Below, in pieces: positions 17,101 to 26,239 of a DNA stretch of 64,000 nt. The position numbers and the translations under genes were made by a program. The stretch is taken from the NCBI GenBank assembly GCA_013289985.1, contig JABCYW010000012.1, positions 1 through 64,000 of the forward strand. Direction: 5' to 3'. A model generated the notes under the pieces. It was not told the origin of the DNA. It made no database searches and saw only the letters and a program-made list of their open reading frames with translations. The DNA is from Betaproteobacteria bacterium. GTDB taxonomy: Bacteria > Pseudomonadota > Gammaproteobacteria > Burkholderiales > Burkholderiaceae_C. The number at the start of each line of letters is the position of its first letter. Within the stretch, counting starts at the first letter, position 1.

Positions 17101-20100
17101 GCGGTCTGCGCGGCCTGGGCCTGCACGGAGGCCTGGAACGCATCGAATCGGGCCAGCAGCGGCGCGGCGGGCGACTGCAGGAAGCCGGCGGCGAACTGAT
17201 GCAGCAGGCGGCGGATCTCTTCGGCGACGTCGTTGTAGAGGCGAGCCTCGTCCGGCGTCACCAAGCGCGACTGCGACACCTCGAGCGCATGCTCCAGGCG
17301 GCGCGCCAGCGACGACAGGTCGGCATGGCCCACCGTGGCCGAATTGCCGGCCAGCGAATGCGCGAGCGCCACGGCCTCCTCGCCCACCGGGCGCGGCAGC
17401 TCCAGCACCCACTCGGCGAGCGAGGTGCACAGGCGGCGCGACTGCTCGTCGGCCTCGTTCAGGAAGATGTTGAACAGGCCCAGGCCGATGCGCAGCGGGC
17501 CGATGACCTTGTAGTTCTCGGCGTCGTCGGCCGGCTGGCCGCCGAGGTCGAACGCGTGCGTGCCGGCGACGGCGGCGTCATTGGCGGCCGGCTCGGCGGT
17601 ACGTTCCGAAGACAGCAGGTCGAACGCGGCTTCGTCGCCGAACATGGCCGGCACGGTGTCGGGGCCGTGGTCTTCGGTGCGCGAGGTGACGTGCGTGCGC
17701 TCGGCATCGTCGGCGGCTGGCTTGCTCTTGTCGAGGTCGCCCAGGTCGAATTCGAAATCGGGCGCGGCGGCGCGGGGCAAGCGCTCCAGCGGCTGGACGA
17801 CCGTGGCCTCCTCCATGAGCTCCGAGGTCGCGTGGACGAATTCGGTCGGCGCGTGGACACGAAGATCCGGCGTGTCGGAGTCGCCTGGCAGGTTCAGCGT
17901 GAACCCGTGGTCGGCGGCATGGTCGGCGGGCTTCTCGGCGGACTCGTCGAGGTCGCCGGAGGCGGTCGACGCGAAGTCGTCGAGGATTTCCGTGTCGCCC
18001 GCTTCCTCGGGCGCCGGCTCGAAATCGTCCTGCGGGCCGGGCATGTGCGCGCCGGACGGCGGCAGCACCGCGGTGGATTCCACCGAGGTCGACGCCGGCG
18101 TCCTGGGCTTGACGGGCTCGGCATCCGGGTCGACGCCGTCGCGCAACGCGTTGGCAGCGGCCACGATGGGCGTGCTCGTGAAGCCGGTGGCGTTCCTGGC
18201 GACCAGCGCCTTGACCCAGCCCTCCAGCTCGTCGAGCACGTTCATCGAGAACGTGCGCAGCTCGGGATCGGCCTCGATCACGTGATCGGCCAGGCGCGCG
18301 TTGTACAACTGCTCGCAGGCCCAGGCGGCCTCGCCGAAGTCCTTCAGGCCGACCATGCGCGAACTGCCCTTGAGGGTGTGGAACGCGCGGCGGACGGTGG
18401 AAATGGATTCGAAGTGCTGCGGATCCTCGGCAAGCTTCTCGAGGCTCTCGCGAGCGCCGACGATGACTTCCTCGGCCTCCTCGAAGAAGACGTCGAGCAT
18501 CTCGTCGTCCTCGGCCGTGGCCGTGGCCGACACGGCCGGCGCGGGCGCGATCGGGGCCGGCGCGGGCGGCGCGGCGAAGTCGGACATCGCCTGTGCGATC
18601 TCCTGGCGCACCTCGCCGGCGCCGCTCTCGTCGCTGCGCGCCAGCGCCTTGCTGGCGGCCTTGGCGGCGTCGGCGATGCTCTTCTCGTCGGAGGCGACCG
18701 CCTGCTGGGCCAGCTCGTCGAGCTTGTGGATGATCTCGGCCCTGGAGGCGCCGCCGTCGCCGGCGGCAGCCGCCAGCGACTGCACCTGCACCAGCAGTTC
18801 GCTCTCGTGGGCGGCGGGGGCGTCGACCTCGGTCGGGACGACCTCATCCGTGCGGCCCATCACCGTCTCGAGACGGCCGGAATCGGCGTTGAACTTGAAC
18901 AGCGACTTGGCCAGCTGCGGCTGCACGCCCAGCAGGTCGATCAGGAAGCCCAGCGCGCCGACGTTGGCGGCCAGGCGGCCCACGGCCTGGTCGGACAGCG
19001 CGCGCGACGTGGCATCGACCTCGACGCCCTCGCGCGATTGCGCCAGCACGCTGTCGACCTCGTCGCGCATGCGCACGACGGCGTGGCCTGCCTGGTCCAG
19101 CCCCAGCACGGACAACACGCCGCGCATGGCCGACAGCTTGGCCGGCACCGGAACCAGCAGCTCGTGCTCGGCCGGATTGCGGTTGAACTTGTCGAGCTGG
19201 CCTTCCACGTCGGCCAGCGAGGAGCGCAGTTCCTGCACCACGCTGCCCATCGTCTGGCGGTCGGAGGCGCGGCGGTAGAGGTCTTCCATCCACGGCTCGA
19301 TCGGGCCGGGCGTGCGGCCCTGGCGCGCCAGGTCGATGCGCTCGGCGAGCTGGTGGATGCGGGTGCCGAACGAGGCGTCGGCGATGTCGGCGTCGTCGAG
19401 CGCGGCGTCCAGGCACAGCAGGCTGGTGGCCACTTCCATCGCCAGGTTGGGCGACGGCACGCTGCTGCCCTCGGCCACCTGGGTGACGGCGGCGTCGAGC
19501 GCGCGCGCCATGTGCTCGCCCTCGGGATGGAGCTTGCGCACCGAATCGGCCACCAGCGTGGCCTGCTCGCGCAGGCTGGTCGCGAGGCCCGACTGGCCGG
19601 CGGTGACGGACGACCACGATTCCTTCAGCGCCTCCACGCGGCGGCGCGCCAGCGGGATCAGCGCCGGATCGTAGCGGCCCAGCGCCTCCTGCTCGTAGTC
19701 GACCGGCTCCTGCGCGGACAGCGCGAAGGCCTTGCGCACGGCCACCAGGCGCGGCGCCTTGGCGTCGTCGCCCGGCAGCGCGCGGCTGCAGAAGAAGAGC
19801 AGGTCCTGCGTGAGGCGGTCGGAGACCTCGGCCTGGCCGCGTTCGGCCAGGCGCACCTGGGCCAGCAGGCGCGACGTGAGGCGCTTGCTGTAGACGTCGG
19901 CCGACAGGCGGCCCTGGGCCTGCGCCTCGAAGAAGGCGGCGGCCACGGACCACAGGCCCGAGAGCTTGCCGGAGGTGCCCGCGGCGAGGCCGGCGAACAG
20001 CTGGCTCATCTGCGTGGCGGCCGGGCCCACCGGGCCGCGCAGCAGCGCGAGCATGCACTGCTCCATGCGGCCACGGGTATCGGCGTCGGGCTGCAGCGCC

Positions 20101-20657
20101 ATCACGTGCGAGCCGGCCGAGGCCTTGGCCAGCGCCGGCGCGGCGTCGGCCAGTTGCGAGGCCTGCGACGACGCTTCGGCCGTCCACAGGTCGGCCGGGT
20201 GGATGCGGTCGGCGCCCGCGAGCGTCTGCACCTCGCGGTATTGCGGGAACAGCGCCAGCGGCGACATGTCCTTGCCGGCCAGGCGGCGGCGCAGGAAATC
20301 GAGCAGCGCGAACGACGAGCGTTCGATGGCGGTGGCGGCGTCGCCGTCGAGCTGGCGCACCTTCTGCATCAGCCGCAGCACGGCCTGCTCGCTGGCGCGC
20401 AACATGCGCGCGCCCTCGGCCTGGCCGACCATGTCGAGCGCGCCGGCGCCCTGGTGGAACAGCGCGCGGGCCTGTTGCAGCGCCGCGGACGCGGTGCCGT
20501 CGATCTCGGTGCCTTGCGGCGCAGCCTCGGTCTCGCGCACCTGGCGCCGCAGCGCCTTGTGGGCGTTGTCCAGGGTACGGCGAAGCTCGTCGGCCACCCA
20601 GGCCAACGTGCTCAGGTCTGCAGGCACTGCGTGCACTGTTTGTTCACTCAACGTCAT
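14133..20657 (-). CDS. chpA: ChpA-type hybrid chemotaxis histidine kinase
   Basis: 2174 residues. In order: an N-terminal HPt-like region (FHQGAGALDMVG near 67) and a second without histidine; HPt with HTLKGSSRMVG (about 759); HPt-like with HSLAGNSATVG (about 1098); an Ala-rich linker (about 1195-1265); HPt with HTLKGSARLAG (about 1411); CheA dimerisation segment; HATPase (LLRNAVVHGIE about 1754, GRGVGMDAVR); a CheW-like domain; and a C-terminal receiver (VVDDSLTVRR about 2048, LTDIEMPRMDG about 2097). This matches ChpA/PilL, kinase of the type IV pilus chemosensory system. Last gene of pilGHIJ-chpA; no pilK (CheR) or chpB (CheB) follows. Confidence 0.93.
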   Translation of the reverse strand: MTLSEQTVHAVPADLSTLAWVADELRRTLDNAHKALRRQVRETEAAPQGTEIDGTASAALQQARALFHQGAGALDMVGQAEGARMLRASEQAVLRLMQKVRQLDGDAATAIERSSFALLDFLRRRLAGKDMSPLALFPQYREVQTLAGADRIHPADLWTAEASSQASQLADAAPALAKASAGSHVMALQPDADTRGRMEQCMLALLRGPVGPAATQMSQLFAGLAAGTSGKLSGLWSVAAAFFEAQAQGRLSADVYSKRLTSRLLAQVRLAERGQAEVSDRLTQDLLFFCSRALPGDDAKAPRLVAVRKAFALSAQEPVDYEQEALGRYDPALIPLARRRVEALKESWSSVTAGQSGLATSLREQATLVADSVRKLHPEGEHMARALDAAVTQVAEGSSVPSPNLAMEVATSLLCLDAALDDADIADASFGTRIHQLAERIDLARQGRTPGPIEPWMEDLYRRASDRQTMGSVVQELRSSLADVEGQLDKFNRNPAEHELLVPVPAKLSAMRGVLSVLGLDQAGHAVVRMRDEVDSVLAQSREGVEVDATSRALSDQAVGRLAANVGALGFLIDLLGVQPQLAKSLFKFNADSGRLETVMGRTDEVVPTEVDAPAAHESELLVQVQSLAAAAGDGGASRAEIIHKLDELAQQAVASDEKSIADAAKAASKALARSDESGAGEVRQEIAQAMSDFAAPPAPAPIAPAPAVSATATAEDDEMLDVFFEEAEEVIVGARESLEKLAEDPQHFESISTVRRAFHTLKGSSRMVGLKDFGEAAWACEQLYNARLADHVIEADPELRTFSMNVLDELEGWVKALVARNATGFTSTPIVAAANALRDGVDPDAEPVKPRTPASTSVESTAVLPPSGAHMPGPQDDFEPAPEEAGDTEILDDFASTASGDLDESAEKPADHAADHGFTLNLPGDSDTPDLRVHAPTEFVHATSELMEEATVVQPLERLPRAAAPDFEFDLGDLDKSKPAADDAERTHVTSRTEDHGPDTVPAMFGDEAAFDLLSSERTAEPAANDAAVAGTHAFDLGGQPADDAENYKVIGPLRIGLGLFNIFLNEADEQSRRLCTSLAEWVLELPRPVGEEAVALAHSLAGNSATVGHADLSSLARRLEHALEVSQSRLVTPDEARLYNDVAEEIRRLLHQFAAGFLQSPAAPLLARFDAFQASVQAQAAQTAHDESVQRARDAEAAAQAEAQAKAAAEAKAAAEAHAAAQAKAAAEAQAAAEAQAAAEAQAAAEAEARAAAEVAAAAAAQAAASVDEHHFAEPPIAAAEIIDSPDTEIGADEFEALNAAADAAAAPVDKHAQPTAAVPESGLGAVKFSVLDDAVRTETGERHEVAAPQGEGTGFAQDLDAQDAIDPELFEIFAEEAQELLPSVASHLRAWEVSPEMQSEAFGALRALHTLKGSARLAGAMRLGELAHRLESAFEERVGGRSANPPTMAVLHTGVDALDEEFQRLQRAPRAPEPVAAPAPAAAPVVAGPEPVVAASPVEEKTAPVAAPVAEVPAPVAPESAIRQVVPKAQSDAAPATIDWARFSATNPSRVQRVVETATGNPATATVRVKAPLLDRLVNQAGEVSITRSRLESDVTQMRVSLRELTENLDRLRRQLRDIELQADTQIASRLEASKSSSVEFDPLEMDRFTRFQELTRMMAESVNDVATVQRSITQTVQSAEDEMAAQARLTRALSEDLLRARMVPFDALSERLYRVVRQAAKETSVQVRLNVEGSSIELDRSVLDRMAGAFEHLLRNAVVHGIEAPDIRRAQDKDPVGTIDVTLAQQGNEVRIQIRDDGNGLDLQRIEARGRRNGLIAPDARPSDAELANLIFTPGFTTTDEVTELAGRGVGMDAVRTDVTALGGRIETASAPGRGTAFTLLLPLTTAVTRVVQLRCGDLTVAMPASLVEVVRRANNTDVEQAYLSGNYRDGAHDVPFFWLGALLQSSTHGTLAGKTTSVVLVRSAEQRVALHVDQVVGNQEVVVKNLGPQLARLPGLAGMSLLATGEVVPIYNPVALAAVYGQRVAAEAGAPQVPVVVEEVQEVKAPLILVVDDSLTVRRVTQRLLTREGFRVTVAKDGLDALEQLEVERPAVMLTDIEMPRMDGFDLLRNVRHDPRWQGLPVIMITSRIAQKHRDLAEQLGADHYLGKPYDEEQLIGLIQENVAKKMPA
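16924..16977. repeat. 18-bp tandem repeat inside the chpA alanine-rich linker
   Basis: GCTTGCGCTTCGGCAGCC is present twice exactly (16924-16941, 16942-16959) and a third time with changes at the end (16960-16977). It encodes, on the minus strand, repeats of AAAEAQ. The wider Ala/Glu/Lys-rich stretch runs about 16860-17070. Confidence 0.8.
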
Positions 20658-20756
20658 CTCCAGCGCGCAACCCCTAGGGGTATGCGGGCAAGGGGGGTCT
20701 CAAGTCTTCAACGCAAGAGAGACACGGGAAGCGAGGATCGCATCCGAGCCAATCCG

Positions 20757-20777
20757 TGCTCCCCCAACGGGGGCAGC
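20757..20777. repeat. Hairpin in the pilJ-chpA gap
   Basis: CCCCC-AAC-GGGGG, flanked by imperfect GCT/AGC, in the 147-bp gap between pilJ and chpA. No T-run, so probably not an efficient terminator; it could reduce read-through into chpA. Confidence 0.35.
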
Positions 20778-20804
20778 GACGGGAGGAGCGAGGGGGGCCA
20801 ACAT

Positions 20805-23363
20805 CTAGGCGATCTTGAACCGGGACACCGATTGGCGCAATTCTTCAGCGGTCCGCGACAGCTCGCGAACGATCTGAGCCGTCGAACGCGTGCCGTCGCC
20901 GGTCTGTTCCGTCACGGCGAAGATGTGCTGGATGTTGGAGGCCACGACGTTCGCGGACTGCGCTTCGCTCTGCGCCTGCGTCGAGATGCTTTCCACCAGC
21001 GCCGACAGTTCGCGCGTCACACGGTCGATGTCGACCAGCGCCGCACCGGCCGCGTCGGACAGTTGCGCGCCCTGCACCACGCCCTGCGTGGAACGTTCCA
21101 TGGCGGCCACGGCGTCGCCGGTGTCGGTCTGAATGGCCTTCACCAGGGCCGCGATCTGTCGCGTGGCGTCGCCGGAGCGTTCGGCCAGTCGCTGCACTTC
21201 TTCCGCGACCACCGAGAAGCCGCGACCCGCGTCGCCGGCGGAGGCCGCCTGGATGGCGGCGTTCAGGGCCAGCACGTTCGTCTGCTCGGTAATGTCGGAA
21301 ATCAGCTCGGTGATTTCGCCGATCTCCTGCGACGATTCGCCCAGGCGCTTGATCCGCTTGGAGGTTTCCTGGATCTGGTCGCGGATCGAGTTCATGCCCT
21401 CGATGGCGTCCTGCACCGCGCGGCGGCCGGCCTGCGTCACCGTCAGCGATTGCTGGGCGGCGTGCACCGTTTCCTGGGCGCGTTGCGACACGTCGTTGAT
21501 TCGGCCGGCCATCTGGAGCACCGACTCGCCGGTCTCGCGGATCTCGTGCAGCTGTTCGGTGGAGGCCGCCAGCAGCTCGGTGGACGTCTGCTCCACCTGG
21601 CCGGTGGTGTCCGTCACCCGGTTGGCGGTGCCCTGCACCTGCGCCACCAGGGTTCGCAGCTCTTCCACGGTGTAGTTCACCGAGTCGGCGATGGCGCCCG
21701 TGATGTCCTCGGTCACGGTGGCCTGCTGCGTCAAGTCACCCTCGGCGACCGACTGCAGTTCGTTCATCAGCCGGAGAATGGCGGCCTGGTTGGCGTCGTT
21801 GACGCGCTGGGCCTCGCGCTGGCGGGAGTCGGCCTCGAGGCGCTTGTCGTCGGCGTCCTTGGCTTGCTGCTGCTGGGCGACCACGTACAGGCGCAGGATG
21901 CCGAGGGCGCCGAGCACCAGCAGCGCCAGCGCCGCGCCGATCACGATGTAGGAGCCCACGGACACCGCGCCGATCTGGTCGAGCCGGCCCTGCACGCCTT
22001 CAAGGCCCTTGCGCAGCGGCTCGCTGTCGCCCACGATCTGGGCCTGCGCTTCACGCGCGGCCACCAGGCCCTGCAGGTTGGCCAGGATGGCACTGGACTG
22101 GCTGCGGGTCTGTTCGTACTGGGCGATCAGCTGCTCGAGGCGCTCGCGCGTGGCGGGCTCCTTCGTGCCGGGCAGCCGCAGGTCGGCGTTGCCTTGCAGC
22201 AGGCCGTCGGCGATCTCGCGGAAGGTGTTCAAGTCCTTGCCGAGCAGGAACACGGCCTCGGGGCTCACGCCTTCGTAGGTCAGGAACTCGTTCGCGCTCT
22301 TGCCGATACGCTGCGTCAACATCACGAGCTGGCCGACGGCGGAGATCTCGGCCGCCGAGGCGCCGCCCTGCAGCTTCAGGGACGACACGGTCTCAGCGGT
22401 CTCGAGCAGGTCGGACGACTGGCGATTGATGGTGCGCAGCGCCTGCCCCACCTGGGTCAGCGTCTTCTGCTGCGCCAGCACGATGCCCGCGTTCTTCTCG
22501 GCGCGATCGACCAGCGGCAGCAGCGACTGGACCGTGTCCTGGGCGCCCGAGGGCACCGCGCTCACGATGTCGTTGCCGGCGCTCAGGCCGCGCACGTTGG
22601 TGGCCAGCACCGAGCCGGATTCCTTCACTTCAGGGAAGGCCGCGGGGCTACCGATCATGGCCTGCGAGACCGACTTGGCCAGGCGTTGCGACTGCATCAG
22701 CGCCGCACCGGTGGCCTCCACCTGCTTCGCGTGCGCAGTAGCAGCGGAGATGGCAGCGTAGCCGCCGCCGAGCAGGCCGATGAAGCCGAGGGCCGCCAGC
22801 GTCACCACGAAGCGGCGCTGGTAGTCGAGCGAGCGGCGGCCGATCAGCGGCAGGCCGGTGTTGTCGGCGTCGACCTCGGCGACCTGCTCCGGCGCGGCCT
22901 CTCCCTCGAGCAGGCGCGTGGGGGCGGCCTCGTGGTGGTCGGGCACCAGCGTCGACGCGGCGGTCAGCGTCGAGTCGACGCCTTCCAGCGGCAGGTCGAT
23001 GGACAGGTTGTTCTCGGAGTGCACGATGTGGTCGTCGTCGTGGCCCGGCCCCGCGCCGTCGAGCGGGAAGGCCGAGTGGCCCATCGCGTGGACGTCGAGG
23101 TCGAGCGTGGGCACCGCGCCGCCCGAGGAGATCGTGTGGGTGGGGTGCTCGGCGTGCCCGAGTCCCGGGCCGTCGTGCGAATCGTGCAGCGATTGACGAT
23201 GCGAATCGACGGCGTCGCCGAGGTCGACATCCGCCAGTGCCACGTCACGGGCGCGAGCGCCGGACTCCGAAGCGACGGGAGGATAGACGTTCTCGAGGCC
23301 ACCCTCGGTGTGGGCGCCATGCTGCTTGTGCACGTTGCCGTTGTTCTGGTCTGACAAGTTCAT
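20805..23363 (-). CDS. pilJ: PilJ-type methyl-accepting chemotaxis protein
   Basis: 852 residues. An unusual N-terminal region of ~180 residues, acidic and with 16 histidines, precedes TM1 (about 184-205). A PilJ-type periplasmic region follows (two repeats with QSQRLAKSV and [12 protein letters not shown]), then TM2 (about 468-492), a HAMP-like linker and the MCP signalling domain with the hairpin [21 protein letters not shown]. In P. aeruginosa PilJ detects pilus/surface signals and feeds ChpA. Canonical PilJ is shorter and lacks the His-rich extension. It lies between pilI and chpA. Confidence 0.92.
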   Translation of the reverse strand: MNLSDQNNGNVHKQHGAHTEGGLENVYPPVASESGARARDVALADVDLGDAVDSHRQSLHDSHDGPGLGHAEHPTHTISSGGAVPTLDLDVHAMGHSAFPLDGAGPGHDDDHIVHSENNLSIDLPLEGVDSTLTAASTLVPDHHEAAPTRLLEGEAAPEQVAEVDADNTGLPLIGRRSLDYQRRFVVTLAALGFIGLLGGGYAAISAATAHAKQVEATGAALMQSQRLAKSVSQAMIGSPAAFPEVKESGSVLATNVRGLSAGNDIVSAVPSGAQDTVQSLLPLVDRAEKNAGIVLAQQKTLTQVGQALRTINRQSSDLLETAETVSSLKLQGGASAAEISAVGQLVMLTQRIGKSANEFLTYEGVSPEAVFLLGKDLNTFREIADGLLQGNADLRLPGTKEPATRERLEQLIAQYEQTRSQSSAILANLQGLVAAREAQAQIVGDSEPLRKGLEGVQGRLDQIGAVSVGSYIVIGAALALLVLGALGILRLYVVAQQQQAKDADDKRLEADSRQREAQRVNDANQAAILRLMNELQSVAEGDLTQQATVTEDITGAIADSVNYTVEELRTLVAQVQGTANRVTDTTGQVEQTSTELLAASTEQLHEIRETGESVLQMAGRINDVSQRAQETVHAAQQSLTVTQAGRRAVQDAIEGMNSIRDQIQETSKRIKRLGESSQEIGEITELISDITEQTNVLALNAAIQAASAGDAGRGFSVVAEEVQRLAERSGDATRQIAALVKAIQTDTGDAVAAMERSTQGVVQGAQLSDAAGAALVDIDRVTRELSALVESISTQAQSEAQSANVVASNIQHIFAVTEQTGDGTRSTAQIVRELSRTAEELRQSVSRFKIA

Positions 23364-23475
23364 CTCGCCCTCTTCACGCTAGATTTCGAATCCCAACTAA
23401 TCCCGGACGGTCACTCGACGCACTGCATGCCTTGGCGCCGCTTGCACGGCGCGTCGTCGAGACCGAACCCTCTCT

Positions 23476-24012
23476 TCAGCTCATCACATCGAGGAACGCG
23501 CCGTCCACGGCCAGCGCTCCCAGATCGATTTCCTGCCAGGACGCGCCCTGCGCATCCTTCCAGCGGCCGGCCGCGAACGCGGGCCGGGCGCCGACGCTCT
23601 CGGCCGACTCGGCCTCGCGCGTCAGTTGTTCTTCGCCTCGCAGGCCGGCCAGGCGGTCGACGCGCAACGCGGCGTTGACCTGCAGCGACGGGGCCAGCAT
23701 CACCAACTGGCCATCGAGCGCCGCGGCTTCGCCGGTCTTCGGGGCACGCAGGCCCAGGAAGGCCGCGAGGTCGATCACGGTGTACAGGTCGCCGCGCAGC
23801 TGCGCCACGCCGGTCATCCAGGGCTTGGCGTGCGGCAGCTTCAGCAGCGCGCGCAGCGGGAAGATCTCGCCGGCCTGGGCCAGCGGCAGCAGCAGGCCGA
23901 CGCCGGCGCACTCGACGGCGAGCCAGCCGCGAGCGCGCGGCTGCGTCTTGGCGGCCTGCAGGCGGCTCGCCAGCCGGGTTTGCAGTTCGCGCAGGGCATC
24001 TTTGTTGGCCAT
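23476..24012 (-). CDS. pilI: PilI, CheW-like adaptor
   Basis: 178 residues with one CheW domain (about 30-175): WLAVECAGVGLLLPLAQAGEIFPL, the central TGVAQLRGDLYTVIDLAAFLGL and a C-terminal LGALAVDGAFL. CheW proteins couple the receptor (PilJ) to the kinase (ChpA). It sits between pilH and pilJ with gaps of 40 and 112 bp, consistent with one operon. Confidence 0.88.
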   Translation of the reverse strand: MANKDALRELQTRLASRLQAAKTQPRARGWLAVECAGVGLLLPLAQAGEIFPLRALLKLPHAKPWMTGVAQLRGDLYTVIDLAAFLGLRAPKTGEAAALDGQLVMLAPSLQVNAALRVDRLAGLRGEEQLTREAESAESVGARPAFAAGRWKDAQGASWQEIDLGALAVDGAFLDVMS

Positions 24013-24052
24013 GGGTGTCCGTGCGTGGTGGTCGGGTCAATATCGCCGGGAT

Positions 24053-24418
24053 CTACCCGAGGGATTTGATCTTGGCCATCAGGTCGTCGGTGTCGACGGG
24101 CTTGACCACGTAGTCGCGGGCGCCCTGGCGCATGCCCCAGACGCGGTCGGTTTCCTGGCCCTTGCTGGTGCACATGATCACCGGCACGTCGGAATATCGG
24201 GGATCGCGCGTGATCGAGCGGGTCAGCTGGTAACCATTCGTTCCAGGCATCACGACGTCCATCAGGATCAGGTCGGGCTTTCCTTCCGCCAGGCGCTTCA
24301 TCGCATCTTCGCCATTCTCGGCGGTGCGGACGGTGAAACCCCGCTTGGCGAGCAAGTCGGAGAGATAAGCCAACTCGGTCTTCGAATCATCGACCAGGAG
24401 AATATGCTGGATCGGCAT
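24053..24418 (-). CDS. pilH: PilH, single-domain response regulator
   Basis: 121 residues, a bare receiver domain: acidic pair in VDDSKTE, phospho-acceptor Asp in LILMDVVMPGTNGYQ and Lys in YVVKPVDTDD. CTSKGQETDRVWGMRQGARDY is characteristic of PilH. It receives phosphoryl groups from ChpA and, in Pseudomonas, favours pilus retraction or acts as a phosphate sink. Second gene of the cluster. Confidence 0.92.
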   Translation of the reverse strand: MPIQHILLVDDSKTELAYLSDLLAKRGFTVRTAENGEDAMKRLAEGKPDLILMDVVMPGTNGYQLTRSITRDPRYSDVPVIMCTSKGQETDRVWGMRQGARDYVVKPVDTDDLMAKIKSLG

Positions 24419-24511
24419 GGTGTGTCCTTGGAAACGCGCCTGGGTTGCGCTTTTTGGCCCGGAACCGCAGGTCGTTCGGCACGACCGGAAATACCCGGGA
24501 GGGGGAAGCTC

Positions 24512-24940
24512 TTACTGTTCGGCGGAAAGTCGAGCCGGGTGGTATTGGGCCACCGCGCGCAGGAGCTGTTCCTTCGTGAAAGGCTTGGTCAGGTAGTCCT
24601 CGGAGCCGACCATCCGGCCGCGGGCCTTGTCGAACACACCGTCCTTGGACGACAGCATGATGACCGGCACCGCGACGAAGCGCGGGTTGCGCTTGATGAT
24701 GGCGCAGGTCTGGTAGCCGTCGAGCCGCGGCATCAGGATGTCGCAGAAGATCAGGTCGGGCGTGTGGTCGTTGACCTTGGCCAGCGCATCGAAGCCGTCC
24801 TCGGCCAGGATGACCTCGTGCCCGCCCTGGCGCAGGAAGATCTCCGCGCTGCGCCGGATCGTGTTGCTGTCGTCGATCACGAGCACGCGCACGGCGGGCA
24901 ATGCCGGTGCCGCGGCGGGGGCCGGCGTGGCATCAGCCAT
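24512..24940 (-). CDS. pilG: PilG, single-domain response regulator
   Basis: 142 residues: a short Ala/Pro N-terminus, then a receiver domain with VIDDSNTIRRSAE, Asp in LIFCDILMPRLDGYQTC and Lys in YLTKPFTKEQL. The segments DGFDALAKV and MLSSKDGVFDKARGRMVGS are PilG-specific. PilG promotes pilus extension downstream of ChpA. First gene of pilGHIJ-chpA, 42 bp after rubA. Confidence 0.93.
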   Translation of the reverse strand: MADATPAPAAAPALPAVRVLVIDDSNTIRRSAEIFLRQGGHEVILAEDGFDALAKVNDHTPDLIFCDILMPRLDGYQTCAIIKRNPRFVAVPVIMLSSKDGVFDKARGRMVGSEDYLTKPFTKEQLLRAVAQYHPARLSAEQ

Positions 24941-24982
24941 TGAAGCTCTCGTTCAGAACATTCGCCATCGTGGGTTCTTCCA

Positions 24983-25156
24983 TCAGATGCGGACCATCTC
25001 GAAATCTTCCTTGCGCGCACCGCATTCCGGACACGTCCAGTTCATCGGAACGTCGGCCCAGCGGGTTCCGGGCAGCAAACCAGTTTCAGCGTCTCCCGCA
25101 GCTTCGTCGTAGATCCAGCCGCAGATCAGGCACATCCAGGTTTGAGGTTCGTTCAC
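24983..25156 (-). CDS. rubA: Rubredoxin
   Basis: 57 residues from a GTG start. Two CxxC knuckles (CLICGW and CPECGA) form the single-iron Fe(Cys)4 site; GWIYDEAAGD and GTRWADVPMNWTCPECG are family hallmarks. It is a small cytoplasmic electron carrier. A longer frame from 25246 was rejected because its first 30 residues are not conserved and cover the promoter palindrome. Head of the run leading into pilG and divergent from thiD. Confidence 0.92.
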   Translation of the reverse strand: MNEPQTWMCLICGWIYDEAAGDAETGLLPGTRWADVPMNWTCPECGARKEDFEMVRI

Positions 25157-25178
25157 GGTCGTTTCGCGTTCAGGGTCA

Positions 25179-25199
25179 CTACAATCGTCTGGATTGTAG
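25179..25199. promoter_or_regulatory. Symmetric element with back-to-back TACAAT boxes between rubA and thiD
   Basis: CTACAATC-GTCTG-GATTGTAG is a perfect 8-bp inverted repeat. It provides a -10-like TACAAT on each strand (25180-25185 plus; 25198-25193 minus). The minus-strand box lies 37 bp before the rubA start; the plus-strand box lies about 106 bp before thiD. Confidence 0.45.
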
Positions 25200-25291
25200 C
25201 CACGGCCCCGAGCGGTTAACGACGCGCTAAGGGCCAAACTAATCACATTTTCCGGGCAAGCTTCACAACTTGGCCGGCACCGGACATCTCA

Positions 25292-26239
25292 ATGGACCCC
25301 CAATCCGGCGCGGAAACGCCCGACGAAAACGCTGAAGAAGCCAGCGCACCCGCCTGCATCCTGAGCTTCAACGCGAGCGATGCCAGCGGTGCCGGAGGGG
25401 TCGCGGGCGACGTGGCCACCATCGCCGCGATGGGCGCGCACGCCCTGCCCGTGGTCACTTCGCTGCTCATGCGCGACACCGCCGAGATCTTCGATCAACA
25501 CGTGATCGACTCCGACGCCGTGGTCGAGCAGGCCCGCTGCATCCTGGAGGACATCACCGTCGCCGGCTTCAAGGTGGGCTTCCTCGGCAGCGTGGACAAC
25601 GTCAGCGCGGTGGCCGAGGTGCTGTCCGACTACCCGGAGGTGCCGCTGGTGTCGTACCTGCCGGCGCTGTCGTTCATGGAGGACGACGACCAGAACACCT
25701 ACCTGGACGCCTTCCGCGAGCTGATCCTGCCCGCCACCGAGGTGCTGGTGGGCAACCACAAGACGCTCACCGACTTCCTGCTGCCCGAATGGGATTCCGA
25801 CCGCCCGGCCTCTCCGCGCGAGCTGGCGGTGGCCGCGGCCGAGCACGGCACGCGCTTCGTGCTGGTCACCGGCGTCATGCTGCCCGCCAAGGGCGCCGGC
25901 CAGTTCATCGACAACGTGCTGGCCTCGCCCCAGGGCGCGCTCACCGGCGAGAAGTTCGAGATGTTCGAGGCCACCTTCGTGGGCGCCGGCGACACCCTGT
26001 CGGCCGCGATGGCCGCGCTGCTGGGCGCCGCCTCCGAGCTGCAGGCCGCCGTCGGCGAGGCGCTGCAGTTCCTCGACCAGAGCCTGGACGCCGGTTTCCG
26101 GCCCGGCATGGGCGGCGTCGTGCCCGATCGCTTCTTCTGGGCGCTGCCGCCCGGCGAGGACGAGGAAGGCAACGAGACGATCGAAGAGGCGCTGTCGGAC
26201 GACGCGACCGAAGTCGGAGGCTCGCGCAGTGTCCACTAA
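25292..26239 (+). CDS. thiD: Hydroxymethylpyrimidine/phosphomethylpyrimidine kinase
   Basis: 315 residues, ribokinase fold. It phosphorylates HMP and HMP-P for thiamine synthesis. The family landmarks are [25 protein letters not shown] (about 30-54), the central KVGFLGSV and the C-terminal anion-hole motif [16 protein letters not shown]. The first ~25 residues and the acidic C-terminal tail are extra compared with E. coli ThiD, as common in Burkholderiales. Its end overlaps the hemL start by 11 bp. Confidence 0.88.
   Translation: MDPQSGAETPDENAEEASAPACILSFNASDASGAGGVAGDVATIAAMGAHALPVVTSLLMRDTAEIFDQHVIDSDAVVEQARCILEDITVAGFKVGFLGSVDNVSAVAEVLSDYPEVPLVSYLPALSFMEDDDQNTYLDAFRELILPATEVLVGNHKTLTDFLLPEWDSDRPASPRELAVAAAEHGTRFVLVTGVMLPAKGAGQFIDNVLASPQGALTGEKFEMFEATFVGAGDTLSAAMAALLGAASELQAAVGEALQFLDQSLDAGFRPGMGGVVPDRFFWALPPGEDEEGNETIEEALSDDATEVGGSRSVH

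Noticed and set aside
14211-23354. A 3047-codon open frame on the plus strand opposite chpA and pilJ
   Set aside because: The minus strand holds chpA and pilJ with clear domains. Long antisense frames arise from strong GC3 bias; this one has no recognisable domain and has a His/Arg-rich shadow composition.
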